Shown here one piece after another: positions 1 through 8,643 of a stretch of 59,609 nt of DNA. This DNA comes from Phreatobacter sp. GTDB lineage: Bacteria; Pseudomonadota; Alphaproteobacteria; Rhizobiales; Phreatobacteraceae. The stretch's first letter is position 1. Each line of letters begins with the position of its first letter. The translations under genes and the position numbers were made by a program. The stretch covers positions 1 through 59,609 of the forward strand of contig NZ_JAUYFA010000079.1 of assembly GCF_030691135.1 (NCBI RefSeq). Direction: 5' to 3'. Under the pieces are notes generated by a model, which worked only from the letters and a program-made list of their open reading frames with translations, was not told the DNA's origin and searched no databases.

Positions 1-761
1 CGACCGACTTCATCCTCAAGCCGATCGATCCCGCCGAGTTCAAGGCGCGTGTCCGCAACCTCATGCACCTCGCCGACGCGCAGACCAAGCTGAGGGATCA
101 GGCTGCCTGGTTGTCGCTCGAGGTGGAGAAGGCCCTGGCTATGGCGCGGGGCCGCGAGGCCGAGATCGTCGCGCGCCTCGCCCGCGCCGCCGAATTGCGC
201 GACCCCGAGACCGGGGAGCATCTCGAGCGCATGTCGCGCTATTCCGAGAAGATCGCACGGGCCATGGGGCTGGACGACGAATTCTGCCAGCGGTTGCGCA
301 TCGCCGCGCCCATGCACGACATCGGCAAGATCGGCGTCCCCGATTCCATTCTCCTGAAACCGGGGCCGCTCACCCCGGATGAGCGGAGTGAGATGGAGAA
401 GCATGCCCAGCAGGGCGGTGAAATCCTCGAGCGCTCGTCGTCGGAGCTCATCCGGCTCGCTGGCGAGATCGCCATCTCGCATCACGAGCGCTATGATGGC
501 TCCGGCTATCCCTTCCGCCTATCCGGAGAAGCCATTCCGATATCGGGTCGGATCACTGCGCTCGCCGACGTTTTCGATGCGCTCACCTCGGTGCGGCCCT
601 ACAAGGCGGCATGGCCGACCGAACAGGCACGCGCCTATATTCTCGCCGAGCGCGGCCGCCATTTCGATCCTCGATGCGTCGATGCCATGATCGCAGTCTG
701 GCCGGACATCCTCGCCATTCACTCCGATCGTTGCGACATCGTGGCGGCAACGCGAGTCTGA
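1..761 (+). CDS. HD-GYP domain response regulator, 5' end outside window
   Basis: The open frame runs in from the left edge, so the protein is partial. The first visible residues (TDFILKPIDPAEFKARV) are the conserved Lys-Pro and last helix of a receiver (REC) domain. A short coiled linker follows and then an HD-GYP domain with HDIGK near nt 316-330 and HHERYDGSGYP near nt 480. HD-GYP proteins with these residues hydrolyse cyclic di-GMP in the cytoplasm, and a REC-HD-GYP fusion is normally switched by phosphorylation from a histidine kinase. A second HD-GYP protein lies 3 kb downstream. The metal-binding and GYP residues are intact, so activity is expected; the signal and partner kinase cannot be seen. 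The Met at 63 is internal, not the start. Confidence 0.9.
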   Translation, partial: TDFILKPIDPAEFKARVRNLMHLADAQTKLRDQAAWLSLEVEKALAMARGREAEIVARLARAAELRDPETGEHLERMSRYSEKIARAMGLDDEFCQRLRIAAPMHDIGKIGVPDSILLKPGPLTPDERSEMEKHAQQGGEILERSSSELIRLAGEIAISHHERYDGSGYPFRLSGEAIPISGRITALADVFDALTSVRPYKAAWPTEQARAYILAERGRHFDPRCVDAMIAVWPDILAIHSDRCDIVAATRV

Positions 762-919
762 GCGACACGTCGCGGCCGAGCGGCACATCACCCCTGCGGC
801 GCGACGGTCGAACGCCAAGTCTCCTTGGCCGGGTGAGGCCACTGATGACCGTCATCGAGGTCGATGATCAGCCTGTCACGGCGTCTGCAAAAGGCTTGGC
901 CTGAATAGCCCCTAGTTTT

Positions 920-1150
920 CTAGACGCCCTCGGTTAGCGTCTTGTGCTGCCGTTCGAACTCGACGGGCGACAGCATCCCGTTGCGAGCGTGTTTGCGCGT
1001 GGGGTTGTAGAACATCTCGATGTAGTCGAACACGTCCTGCCGTGCCTCGGCTCTTGTCTGATAGACCTTTTTGCGGATCCGTTCACGCTTGAGCAGATTG
1101 AAGAAGCTCTCCGCCACTGCGTTGTCATGGCATTTGCCGCGGCGGCTCAT
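920..1150 (-). pseudogene. IS3-family transposase OrfB, C-terminal remnant
   Basis: The minus-strand frame encodes about 76 residues typical of the end of IS3-family OrfB: MSRRGKCHDNAVAESFFN (containing the last catalytic Glu of the DDE triad), then the ERIRKKVYQTRAEARQDVFD and YNPTRKHARNG blocks. Homology stops abruptly at about 1150. The open frame continues to 1261 but that part is unlike a transposase, and the integrase core with the first two Asp residues is absent. Just beyond the stop, TGAATAGCCCCTAG at 902-915 resembles an IS3-type terminal repeat. This is a dead one-ended fragment, probably left by deletion or by a later insertion. Confidence 0.85.
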
Positions 1151-1357
1151 CGCCGCCGCGCGCTCGGTGTCTCGCCATAGGCCCTCTCGATGCCGGCCTC
1201 GGAATCCTTGTTTCGCGTCATCCGGCCAAAGGTCCCATTCTGTTGCCTTTTCGGAACGCATGTGGTCGCCCCCTGTTCAATAGCGACCAACGCCGATAAG
1301 GCTGTGTGTCAGCCGACGGGCCTTCCGGCATCGCCATCAGCCTCAGAAGTTTCCAGC

Positions 1358-2425
1358 ATGAGCAACGCCGATCATGATGTCGTCGTCATCGGCGGGGGGC
1401 AGGCGGGCCTTGCGGTCGCCTATTACCTGCGGCGGGCCGCGATCGACTTCCTCGTCCTCGACGCAGCCGAGCACGCTGGCGGCGCCTGGCTTCATGCGTG
1501 GGATTCGCTGCGCCTGTTTTCGCCTGCCGGCTATAGCGGGCTTCCCGGTTGGCCTATGCCTCCGAGCGAGACGGAGGGGTTTCCCACCCGCAACGAGGTG
1601 GTCGACTATCTGACGCGCTACGAGCAGCGCTACCAGTTTCCGATCGAGCGGCCCTGCCTCGTCGAAGCGGTGGAGCGCGACGGTGACAGGCTCGTGGTCC
1701 GTCTGAAAGATCACCGGACCATCACGGCCCGCGCCGTGGTCAGTGCCACCGGCACCTGGGGCGTGCCGTTCATCCCCGCCTACCCGGGCGGCGACCTGTT
1801 CGGCGGTGTTCAAGTCCACTCCGCTGACTACCGCAATCCGGACCCTTTCGAAGGCAAACGCGTTCTGATCGTCGGCGGCGGCAATTCCGGGGCTCAGATC
1901 CTCGCAGAGGTCAGCAGGGTCGCGGAGACCATCTGGGTCACAATCAGTGATCCTGTCCTTCTGCCCGACGAGGTCGACGGGCGCGTCCTCTTCGCGCGCG
2001 CGAGCGCGCGTGTGCGAGGGGACTTCGACGGGGCCGCGACGACGACGCTCGGCGACATCGTGGTGGTGCCACCCGTGAAGGAGGCCAGAGACCGCGGCGT
2101 GCTCACGTCCGTTCGCCCCTTCGCCCGCTTTACGAACGTCGGCGTTGTCTGGCAGGACGGATCGGAGACCGAAGTTGATGCAGTTCTATGGTGCACCGGC
2201 TTCCGGCCTGCGACGGCGCATCTCCGGTCGCTCGACATCGTCGAACCCGACGGCCGCGTCGAGGTCGTTGATCAGCGGGCTGTCAAAGAGCCGCTGCTAT
2301 GGCTGGCGGGCTATGGAAACTGGACCGGTGCGGCTTCGGCTACGCTGATCGGTGCAGGTCGCACGGCGCGGGAACTGGTTCCAAGGATGCTTGAGGCGCT
2401 GGGGCTGGCGACGCCGAACCAATGA
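1358..2425 (+). CDS. Flavin-dependent monooxygenase, ArsO/CzcO-like
   Basis: A protein of about 355 residues with an N-terminal FAD Rossmann motif ([14 protein letters not shown]), a central FMO-type fingerprint ([11 protein letters not shown]) and a second NADPH-binding GxGxxG ([12 protein letters not shown]). This order defines small flavin monooxygenases; relatives sit in arsenic operons (ArsO) or beside metal-efflux genes, and others oxidise small organic substrates. The frame is open further upstream to 1190, but homology starts at ATG 1358, so I place the start there. No arsenic gene is adjacent, so the substrate stays open. The gene lies directly downstream of the IS3 remnant and may have lost its original neighbours. 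Confidence 0.85.
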   Translation: MSNADHDVVVIGGGQAGLAVAYYLRRAAIDFLVLDAAEHAGGAWLHAWDSLRLFSPAGYSGLPGWPMPPSETEGFPTRNEVVDYLTRYEQRYQFPIERPCLVEAVERDGDRLVVRLKDHRTITARAVVSATGTWGVPFIPAYPGGDLFGGVQVHSADYRNPDPFEGKRVLIVGGGNSGAQILAEVSRVAETIWVTISDPVLLPDEVDGRVLFARASARVRGDFDGAATTTLGDIVVVPPVKEARDRGVLTSVRPFARFTNVGVVWQDGSETEVDAVLWCTGFRPATAHLRSLDIVEPDGRVEVVDQRAVKEPLLWLAGYGNWTGAASATLIGAGRTARELVPRMLEALGLATPNQ

Positions 2426-2534
2426 AGCCTATGTCGGGTTCCGTCGCGCCTACGACGTCGTCCGGTGCGCCGCCGGCTCCGCGTCATCCCGCCGTGCCAC
2501 GGAGTGGCGAGGAGACGCGTAACCCTAGCAGCGC

Positions 2535-3362
2535 CTAGAACGACAAAATTTCAGCACGGGTTTGCAGGTGATCGCCTCGCCCCGGTCCAGACAGCACATT
2601 GAAACCGGACAGCCTGCCGAAGGTGACCGGGCCTTCCTCGCCTTCGACCACGATGTTGCGTCCGATCGCCATGGCGTAGCGGACGCCCGGTTTCGGGTTG
2701 AGCACGGGACGGGTGGGTCCAAGCCCGTACTTGAGGAAATGCGAAACGTCCCAATGATGGGGGGCACCATCCGCCTGCACCGCCATCCAGCAGTGACCCG
2801 GCATCGAGATCCGCGCCCCTTCTTCGAAAAAAAGGCCGCTGACGTAGGCCGCTGATATCCCCGCAGCGCGGAAGGCCGCCACGCCGTAGCTGTGCGTGTC
2901 GATGCAGGTTCCCAGGTGCACGCCGCAGGTGAGGGGCGGCATGGCCTCCAGATCGTCCGCAAGCCCGATGTCGCGGACGCCATAGGTGAACCGCTCCTCG
3001 ATGTGGCGGATGATGTGCTCGACCCGCTCCGGCGGGGGCAGGGTTGACGGCGCCACGTCTTCGATCAGCGTCGTGAGTTCGGCGGAGGGCGTTTCGTGCG
3101 GCCCTCCGTTCGGGGCGAAGGTCCAGTCCGGAAAGGCAGTGCCAGGCTCCTCGAAGACCAGCCTGACTTCGCCCGGTTCGCCGGCGCGCGGGCGCAGGCG
3201 CACCACCTCTTGGCCGCTGTTCAGGGCCCGGGCGTGCTGGACATCGAAGCCTGTGATGTCGATGTCGCGCAGAACTTGCTCGGGTGTACCGATCGGGATC
3301 GCCAGCACGATTTCTGCGCCCTCGTCGACGGGCTGTCCGAGTGTGAGCCTGATCACGGCCAT
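2535..3362 (-). CDS. Transglutaminase-like superfamily protein
   Basis: A 275-residue cytoplasmic protein without signal peptide. The C-terminal half has the transglutaminase/protease-like core: Cys153 in GTCIDTHSYG, His190 in MPGHCWMAV and Asp205 in HHWDVSHF form the Cys-His-Asp triad in the expected order and spacing. The N-terminal 110 residues resemble the beta-rich bacterial transglutaminase N-domain. Family members act as cysteine peptidases, amidases or cross-linkers, and the substrate cannot be read from sequence. It stands alone on the minus strand between two plus-strand genes. The catalytic residues are complete, so it is probably functional. Confidence 0.85.
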   Translation of the reverse strand: MAVIRLTLGQPVDEGAEIVLAIPIGTPEQVLRDIDITGFDVQHARALNSGQEVVRLRPRAGEPGEVRLVFEEPGTAFPDWTFAPNGGPHETPSAELTTLIEDVAPSTLPPPERVEHIIRHIEERFTYGVRDIGLADDLEAMPPLTCGVHLGTCIDTHSYGVAAFRAAGISAAYVSGLFFEEGARISMPGHCWMAVQADGAPHHWDVSHFLKYGLGPTRPVLNPKPGVRYAMAIGRNIVVEGEEGPVTFGRLSGFNVLSGPGRGDHLQTRAEILSF

Positions 3363-3757
3363 TGTGTCTTCCCGGGCGGATGCGCAGTCAATTCACAGGA
3401 GGTCCCAGCGCGCCTCGAGGGTCCCGATCGAGGCCGGTGACAGCCTGACGTGACATGCCGATGACGGAAGCAGGGCGCAGCTGGCGGCATCAGACATGCA
3501 TCATCGGTCCTTTGCCGAGGAGCGCTGGCTGACGCCTGCGTCCTGCAACGCCAACGTCACCGCAAGCCACGTTCGGTGCGCAACCCGACCTTCTCTTCGG
3601 ACGACCCGTGGCTCCGCCACGCCATCCAGCGTAACGCGCGCCTCCAGTCGCCGTGGGAGCGATGCAGAAAGCCGGATTTTGCTCGTCGCCAAACCTGCTG
3701 AAACCGAATGTTTATTCTCCGCGCGATAGCATCTGCCATCATCTGGAGCGTGATTCG
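3363..3757. other. Intergenic region, no gene supported
   Basis: About 395 bases between the divergent transglutaminase-like and HD-GYP genes. Short open frames exist on both strands, but none has a recognisable protein pattern, a good ribosome site or conserved neighbours. The segment must hold the promoters of both flanking genes. I cannot place them with confidence. Confidence 0.5.
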
Positions 3758-5233
3758 ATGGGGCAGTTCAGGACGGGTGCTGCCCGACTTTCGGCCGGGC
3801 ATCATTGCCTTGCTGCCGTGTTCATCACTCTCTACGGCTATCATGTCTGCAGCATCATCAGCGCCCTGGACCTGATCACCTGGGCGGTGACGCTGGTGCC
3901 GGTGCTCCTGATGCAATGGACAATGCGCTGGCTTGCGGTTTCCGTCGCGCCCTCGACAAGATCCGCTAGTTCACCGAATTGGGCATTCTCGCTCGAATTG
4001 CTGGCTTTTGCTCTTGGCGGCATCCTGATTGGGGTGATCAACACCAAAGTTCACGGTGTGCCGGTAACGAACGGTGTCAAGGTGGCTTTATCGTTCCTGG
4101 CGCTCGGCCTGTTCGCGGCATTGGACCAAGCCATTCTCGGCACGCGCGAGCGCCTGAAGCAAGGCGGTCTCTCAGAGCCGGTCGAAACCGTACGCCTGTC
4201 TTTGGCCACCCAATTGGCATGGCTGCTCGGGTCGATGATTGCCCTTGTTGTTGCCATCGCGGGCGCCTTGATGCTCCGCCTGCTCGACGAACCCGGGCCA
4301 GACACCGGACAGACGCTGGCGATCGAGCTTGCCGTGCTGTTCGCCAGCTTTAGTGCCTATTCGGCTTACGTGTTGTCGCGTGCGCATCAGGTATTTTCTC
4401 TTGCATTGGCTGAACAGCTTTCCGCGCTCGGTGGCATGACGTCCGGAGGCGCCAGTCGCCGCGCGCGCATCGCGATGCGCGACGAGATCGGGATGATTTC
4501 GACGCGCGTCAATTGGATGCTCGACGCGCTTCAAACGGCGGAGCAGCAACGGATCATCGCCCACGCCGCGATGTTGCGCGGCCTGATTGGTCTCGCCGGG
4601 ACACGAGACAACGAAACGGGCCAACATCTGGCGAGGACGCAGAAATATGTGGAGACGATTGCCGCCGAACTGGCGAAGCAGCCACATTATCTGGCGGTCC
4701 TGACGCCTGAGGTAATCAAGCTCTGTGTCGCGGCAGCGCCACTCCATGACATCGGAAAGGTGGCAATTCCCGACGCCATCCTGCTGAAGTCGGGTAAACT
4801 GACGCACGAAGAGTTCGCCATGATGCAAACGCATGTCGGCGAGGGCGTGCGTGTGATCGACGCGATCATCGCCGAGGCCGGGGAATCGCCGTTTCTTCTG
4901 ACGGCTCGAGAGATGGTCGGAGGCCACCATGAAAAATTCGATGGCTCGGGCTATCCTCTTGGTTTGAAGGCAGAAAGCATTCCGCTATCTGCGCGTCTAA
5001 TGGCCGTTGCCGACGTCTATGACGCACTGCGTACGCAGCGCGTCTATAAGCCCGCTGTCGATCGAAACACCGCGCGGCAGATCATCATCGACGGTGCAGG
5101 CAAGCATTTCGATCCGGACATCGTCAGTGCGTTTCTGGTTGTTGAGCCTGTGATCGCCCGACTGTCCGAGACGATGGCTGATGCAGCTCAAATCCGCGCA
5201 CCGGAGAAGGCAAATTTTTCGATCATTCATTGA
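3758..5233 (+). CDS. Membrane-anchored HD-GYP domain protein
   Basis: A protein of about 491 residues. The N-terminal half has several hydrophobic segments, probably six membrane helices up to about residue 220. A charged linker resembling a HAMP region follows, then a C-terminal HD-GYP domain with LHDIGKVAIPDAILLK and HHEKFDGSGYP. It likely hydrolyses cyclic di-GMP at the inner membrane in response to an input from the membrane domain; no known sensor fold is recognised there. The frame is open to 3653, but ATG 3758 has a GGAG about 10 bases upstream and begins the hydrophobic domain, so I use it. Together with the regulator at the left edge, two such enzymes sit within 5 kb. Confidence 0.85.
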   Translation: MGQFRTGAARLSAGHHCLAAVFITLYGYHVCSIISALDLITWAVTLVPVLLMQWTMRWLAVSVAPSTRSASSPNWAFSLELLAFALGGILIGVINTKVHGVPVTNGVKVALSFLALGLFAALDQAILGTRERLKQGGLSEPVETVRLSLATQLAWLLGSMIALVVAIAGALMLRLLDEPGPDTGQTLAIELAVLFASFSAYSAYVLSRAHQVFSLALAEQLSALGGMTSGGASRRARIAMRDEIGMISTRVNWMLDALQTAEQQRIIAHAAMLRGLIGLAGTRDNETGQHLARTQKYVETIAAELAKQPHYLAVLTPEVIKLCVAAAPLHDIGKVAIPDAILLKSGKLTHEEFAMMQTHVGEGVRVIDAIIAEAGESPFLLTAREMVGGHHEKFDGSGYPLGLKAESIPLSARLMAVADVYDALRTQRVYKPAVDRNTARQIIIDGAGKHFDPDIVSAFLVVEPVIARLSETMADAAQIRAPEKANFSIIH

Positions 5234-5266
5234 GCTTGGTTGAGGCCGACAGAGGGCACCAAGCTC
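5232..5266 (+). terminator. Possible terminator hairpin overlapping the HD-GYP stop codon
   Basis: GAGCTTGGT at 5232-5240 and ACCAAGCTC at 5258-5266 are a perfect 9-bp inverted repeat with a 17-base loop, beginning inside the stop codon. No T-run follows, so intrinsic termination is uncertain; it could also protect the 3' end. Confidence 0.4.
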
Positions 5267-5637
5267 GTTGTCGAAATGCGCGATCAGCCGGTGTTTTTCA
5301 CAGGCGGGCTCTTGCTGCGCGAGAGGTAGTTCGCCGTTGCGTAAGTCTCGATCCCCGAAACCACGCTGACCGCGATTACAGCGCGCCGGTCTTGCGGGAC
5401 CCCTCATAGCCGGCCTCACACCCTGTGACGCCCGCTCGGCAAGCGTTCGACGGCTTCTGACGCTGAAGGGCAAGCCTCGTGGGCTCAGCATGACCCCGCC
5501 CGAACGGGCAGCACCAACGAAGCCGACGCAAAATTCTGGCGTGGCGATCGCAGCGGCTGAACCGGTCCGATGCGCCAAATCAATGTGGTGGCGTCGCTTC
5601 TCTGTAGGGTTCGCAGATCGCCTGCCGAGGTCGGTCC
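5267..5637. other. Intergenic region, nothing recognised
   Basis: About 370 bases upstream of the small exported protein and the TAXI gene. No conserved protein or RNA is seen. It should contain the promoter of the export block that follows, but no clear -35/-10 pair can be assigned. Confidence 0.4.
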
Positions 5638-5985
5638 ATGCCCGTCGCATCGTCTTCACGCCGCACGTTTCTGATAGCCTTCGCGTCGAGTGCCGTCATG
5701 ACGGCTGCTGCCGCCGCCGGTGAACGCGTAGCCGATTCAACCGCGGTCGCGGAGCGGGTGCGGCGCCTCCTGAACACGGCCAGCAAGGGCCGCGAATGGA
5801 CGACCGGCCGCGGCGTCAGGCGCTGGCCGATCATCATCGCCGGGGAACAGCAGGGTACGCTCTGGGAGGACGTGGACCCGCGGACGCTCGGGATCGGCGA
5901 TCACTGGGAAGCCGGGTCAGGACTGCGCGTCGAACTCGTCCATAACAGCCGCGTCGTCGGCATGCTGCGGCTCAACCATGAGTGA
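5638..5985 (+). CDS. Small exported protein of unknown function (Tat-like signal)
   Basis: A 115-residue protein. The N-terminus SSRRTFLIAFASS has a twin arginine followed by a hydrophobic stretch and an Ala-rich cleavage region, so it is probably exported, perhaps by Tat. The mature part ends in a compact segment (GDHWEAGSGLRVELVHNSRVVGMLRLNHE region) with no cysteines and no motif I recognise. It lies 24 bases before the TAXI binding-protein gene on the same strand, which suggests co-transcription. No function is assigned. Confidence 0.6.
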   Translation: MPVASSSRRTFLIAFASSAVMTAAAAAGERVADSTAVAERVRRLLNTASKGREWTTGRGVRRWPIIIAGEQQGTLWEDVDPRTLGIGDHWEAGSGLRVELVHNSRVVGMLRLNHE

Positions 5986-6009
5986 GCGCCAACAAAGGCG
6001 GATCCCGCG

Positions 6010-7431
6010 ATGAAGGGCTGGCGCACCACCCTCGGCATCGCGATCATTCTCGCCGCCCTGGTCGGCGCGGTCGGCGTTTATTGGTACGTCTATCTGTCTC
6101 CGATCGTCCTTCGCATGGCGGTGGCGCCGGCTGGCAGCGAAGCGGCGCATTTTTTCGCGACCTTCGCCAAGGTGAGCGAGGCGGAGAAGCAGCGCGTTCG
6201 GCTCGTCCTCGCGCCACTGACCAATCTTGCCGAATCCTCGGCAGCCATCGATGCCGGCGACGTCGACCTCGCCATCGCCCGGGCCGACTACCGGCTGCCG
6301 TCCACCGGCCTTGCCGTCGCCAACCTTCACCAGAACATCGCTGTGCTTGCCGTCTGCAATCCGGTGGCGGCGCAACCCGCCCTTCCGCGCCGCGGCGCCC
6401 CACAAGCTGCGGCGCAGGCAACTTCGATCCGGGGCTTCGCCGATCTGAAGGGCCGCCGCATCGGCATCCTCGGCAGGGGGCCGGCCAACCGGGCTCTCTT
6501 CGCGACACTCGCCGCCTATCACGGACTGCCCACGAGCAGCGTCACCATCGTCCCGTTCACCGATGTGGGCGATATCGCGGCGCAGACCAAGGTTCAGCCG
6601 GTCGACGGGCTCTTCATGGCGCCGCCGCGGGGGGACCAGCTCGTCGGAGCGGCCCTTGCTTCGATGACCTGCCCACCGGACCGCAGCATCGACGTCGTTC
6701 CTCTGGCGGAAGGCAGCGTCTTCCAGGCCCGCAACAGGATCTTCTCCTCGGTCGATCTCGTCGCGGGAGAATTCGGGGCCAATCCGGCACTGCCCGCCGA
6801 GGCCATGGCGACGCTCGCCTTTCCCTCCCTCATTGTCGCGCGGCGCGGCCTTCCCAACGACGTTGTGGAGGAGTTCGTCAAACAGCTCTTCAACACTCGC
6901 CATGGGCTCATGTCGCAGTTTCCGGCCGCGGCACGGATCGAGGCCTTGCCGACGGACCGCGGCTCGCCCTTCACCCTCCATCCCGGCGCTGCCGTCTATT
7001 ACGACGGGGAGACCAAAAGCTTCTTCGAGCGCTACGAAACGCTGATCTACATCCTGCTTTTCGGCTTCAGCGGTATCCTCTCCGGCCTCATCTGGCTCTG
7101 GCGCTCCCTGTTTCCCACCCGCCGCCTCCTCGTTCACGAGGAGCACCACGCCTTCGAGAGCCTGATCGAGCGGGCCCGCCACGCCGCGACCGCCGGAGAG
7201 CTCGACGGCCTCGTCATCGAGATGGACGGACTGCTCGCGATCCTGTCGCGCAACATGCTCGAGGGCCGCATCGATATCGAACTGAAGCCGGCGTTCGACA
7301 TCCTCAGCGAAAGGCTCGAAACAGCGATCGGCCAGCGGCGCACCGTGCTGACGCAGTCTGTGCCGGTGGAGACAATCCCTGCCGCCAGCCCGCCGTGTCC
7401 CGGGCCGACACCGGTCCGCGAAGGCTCTTGA
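6010..7431 (+). CDS. TAXI-family TRAP solute-binding protein, membrane anchored
   Basis: A 473-residue protein. An N-terminal hydrophobic segment (about residues 6-29) is followed by a TAXI-type periplasmic binding domain to about residue 335. A second membrane helix (about 343-365) leads to a cytoplasmic tail of about 105 residues rich in charged helices. TAXI proteins normally deliver organic acids or amino acids to a fused TRAP permease, but no TRAP permease is present here. The gene is followed 42 bases later by an ABC exporter adaptor. The extra membrane helix and tail suggest a sensor or scaffold rather than a free transport receptor; that role is inference. Family assignment is good, ligand unknown. 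Confidence 0.8.
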   Translation: MKGWRTTLGIAIILAALVGAVGVYWYVYLSPIVLRMAVAPAGSEAAHFFATFAKVSEAEKQRVRLVLAPLTNLAESSAAIDAGDVDLAIARADYRLPSTGLAVANLHQNIAVLAVCNPVAAQPALPRRGAPQAAAQATSIRGFADLKGRRIGILGRGPANRALFATLAAYHGLPTSSVTIVPFTDVGDIAAQTKVQPVDGLFMAPPRGDQLVGAALASMTCPPDRSIDVVPLAEGSVFQARNRIFSSVDLVAGEFGANPALPAEAMATLAFPSLIVARRGLPNDVVEEFVKQLFNTRHGLMSQFPAAARIEALPTDRGSPFTLHPGAAVYYDGETKSFFERYETLIYILLFGFSGILSGLIWLWRSLFPTRRLLVHEEHHAFESLIERARHAATAGELDGLVIEMDGLLAILSRNMLEGRIDIELKPAFDILSERLETAIGQRRTVLTQSVPVETIPAASPPCPGPTPVREGS

Positions 7432-7473
7432 CCTTCCCACCGTTGGAAGGATCACATTCCGATCGATGAATAC

Positions 7474-8643
7474 ATGTTGGGGCGTCCCGTGTCGAACAAA
7501 ACGAAATGGCTGGCAGCCTTGTTGGTGGCGGCCTGTGGCCTCGGGGGCTGGGTCTGGACCATGCGGCTCCAGCCCCTGGAACTCGCGGTTGCCAGAGAAG
7601 TGCAGAGTGTGCCGGTCGAGCTTTTCGGGTTGGGAACAGTCGAGGCGCATGTCGTCGCGCGCTTCGGGTTCAAGCAGGCCGGAACCCTCGTCGATCTCGC
7701 TGCCGATCATGGTGATGTCGTCGCCACAGGGGCCGTTCTCGCCCGCATCGACAGCCGCGAACAGCGGGCGCGGACGATGAAGTCCAGCTCAGGCGTCGCC
7801 AGCGCCGAGGCGGCGGTTCTGGTGGCACAGGCGGCGGCCAGCCGCAGCGGCGTCGTCCATGCCCAACGCCAGCAAACCAACCAGCGGCGCCAGGCGTTGC
7901 TTGCCCGCGGCACCATCTCCGTCGAACAGGCTGAAGAGGCGCAACTCACGGAAGCCACCGCGAAGGCGGATCTGACGGTCGGCGAGGCGGAAGTCGTCGC
8001 AGCGCGTGCGAGGCTCGAGGATGCCAAGGCCCAGCATGCCCTGGAAGACGCGGTCCTCAGCCAGCATGAGCTGCGGGCGCCCTTTGCCGGTGTGGTCATT
8101 GCGCGGGCCAAGGAACTCGGCGCTGTAGCCGGCGCGGGCGAAACCATCTTCACGCTCGTCGATCCCGCGACCTACTGGATCCTCGCCTATCTCGACGAGG
8201 CCCGGACCGGGGCCATCGCACTCGGGCAGTCCGCCAAGGTGCGCCTGCGATCGCAGCCCGGGCGGGAATTTTCGGGACGTGTCGTGCGGATCGGCCTCGA
8301 GGCCGATCGGGTCAACGAGGAGCGGCGCGTCTATGTGACCTGCGAGAACTGTCCGGCCAACGGTTACGTTCTCGGTGAGCAGGCGGAAGTCGTCATCCGC
8401 ACCGGCGAGATGGAGCGGGTGACCCTCGTGCCTGAAGTCGCGATCGACGGACTGACGCATGGCCGTGGCTCCGTCTGGATCATCGCCGACGGAAAACTCG
8501 TCCGCCGCGAACTCGGCTTCGGACGCAGAACGCTCGATGGTCGCCACGAGGTGCTGGATCTCCCGACGGGGGAACGCATCGTCGTCGAGCGACACCCGCG
8601 CATGGTTGAAGGCCGGGCTGCGACCGCGGGCGTGCGGCGATGA
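7474..8643 (+). CDS. HlyD-family periplasmic adaptor of an ABC exporter
   Basis: A 389-residue membrane-fusion protein. An N-terminal anchor (about residues 10-27) is followed by a biotinyl-lipoyl-like half motif, a long alpha-helical hairpin rich in Ala, Gln and Glu (about 95-195), the second lipoyl half (LRAPFAGVVIARAKELGAVAG region) and a beta-barrel domain. Such adaptors link an inner-membrane exporter to an outer-membrane channel. Its stop overlaps the start of the permease gene (ATGA at 8640-8643), so the two are translationally coupled and belong to one DevBCA/MacAB-like exporter. The exported substrate is unknown. No outer-membrane channel gene is nearby. Confidence 0.88.
   Translation: MLGRPVSNKTKWLAALLVAACGLGGWVWTMRLQPLELAVAREVQSVPVELFGLGTVEAHVVARFGFKQAGTLVDLAADHGDVVATGAVLARIDSREQRARTMKSSSGVASAEAAVLVAQAAASRSGVVHAQRQQTNQRRQALLARGTISVEQAEEAQLTEATAKADLTVGEAEVVAARARLEDAKAQHALEDAVLSQHELRAPFAGVVIARAKELGAVAGAGETIFTLVDPATYWILAYLDEARTGAIALGQSAKVRLRSQPGREFSGRVVRIGLEADRVNEERRVYVTCENCPANGYVLGEQAEVVIRTGEMERVTLVPEVAIDGLTHGRGSVWIIADGKLVRRELGFGRRTLDGRHEVLDLPTGERIVVERHPRMVEGRAATAGVRR

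Noticed and set aside
3496-3729. 77-codon plus-strand frame before the HD-GYP gene
   Set aside because: No homology pattern, Ser/Arg/Thr-rich, no ribosome site; treated as intergenic.
5917-7710. 597-codon open frame on the minus strand
   Set aside because: It lies opposite the TAXI gene, has no protein pattern, and is rich in Arg/Gly/Asp as expected from antisense of high-GC coding DNA.
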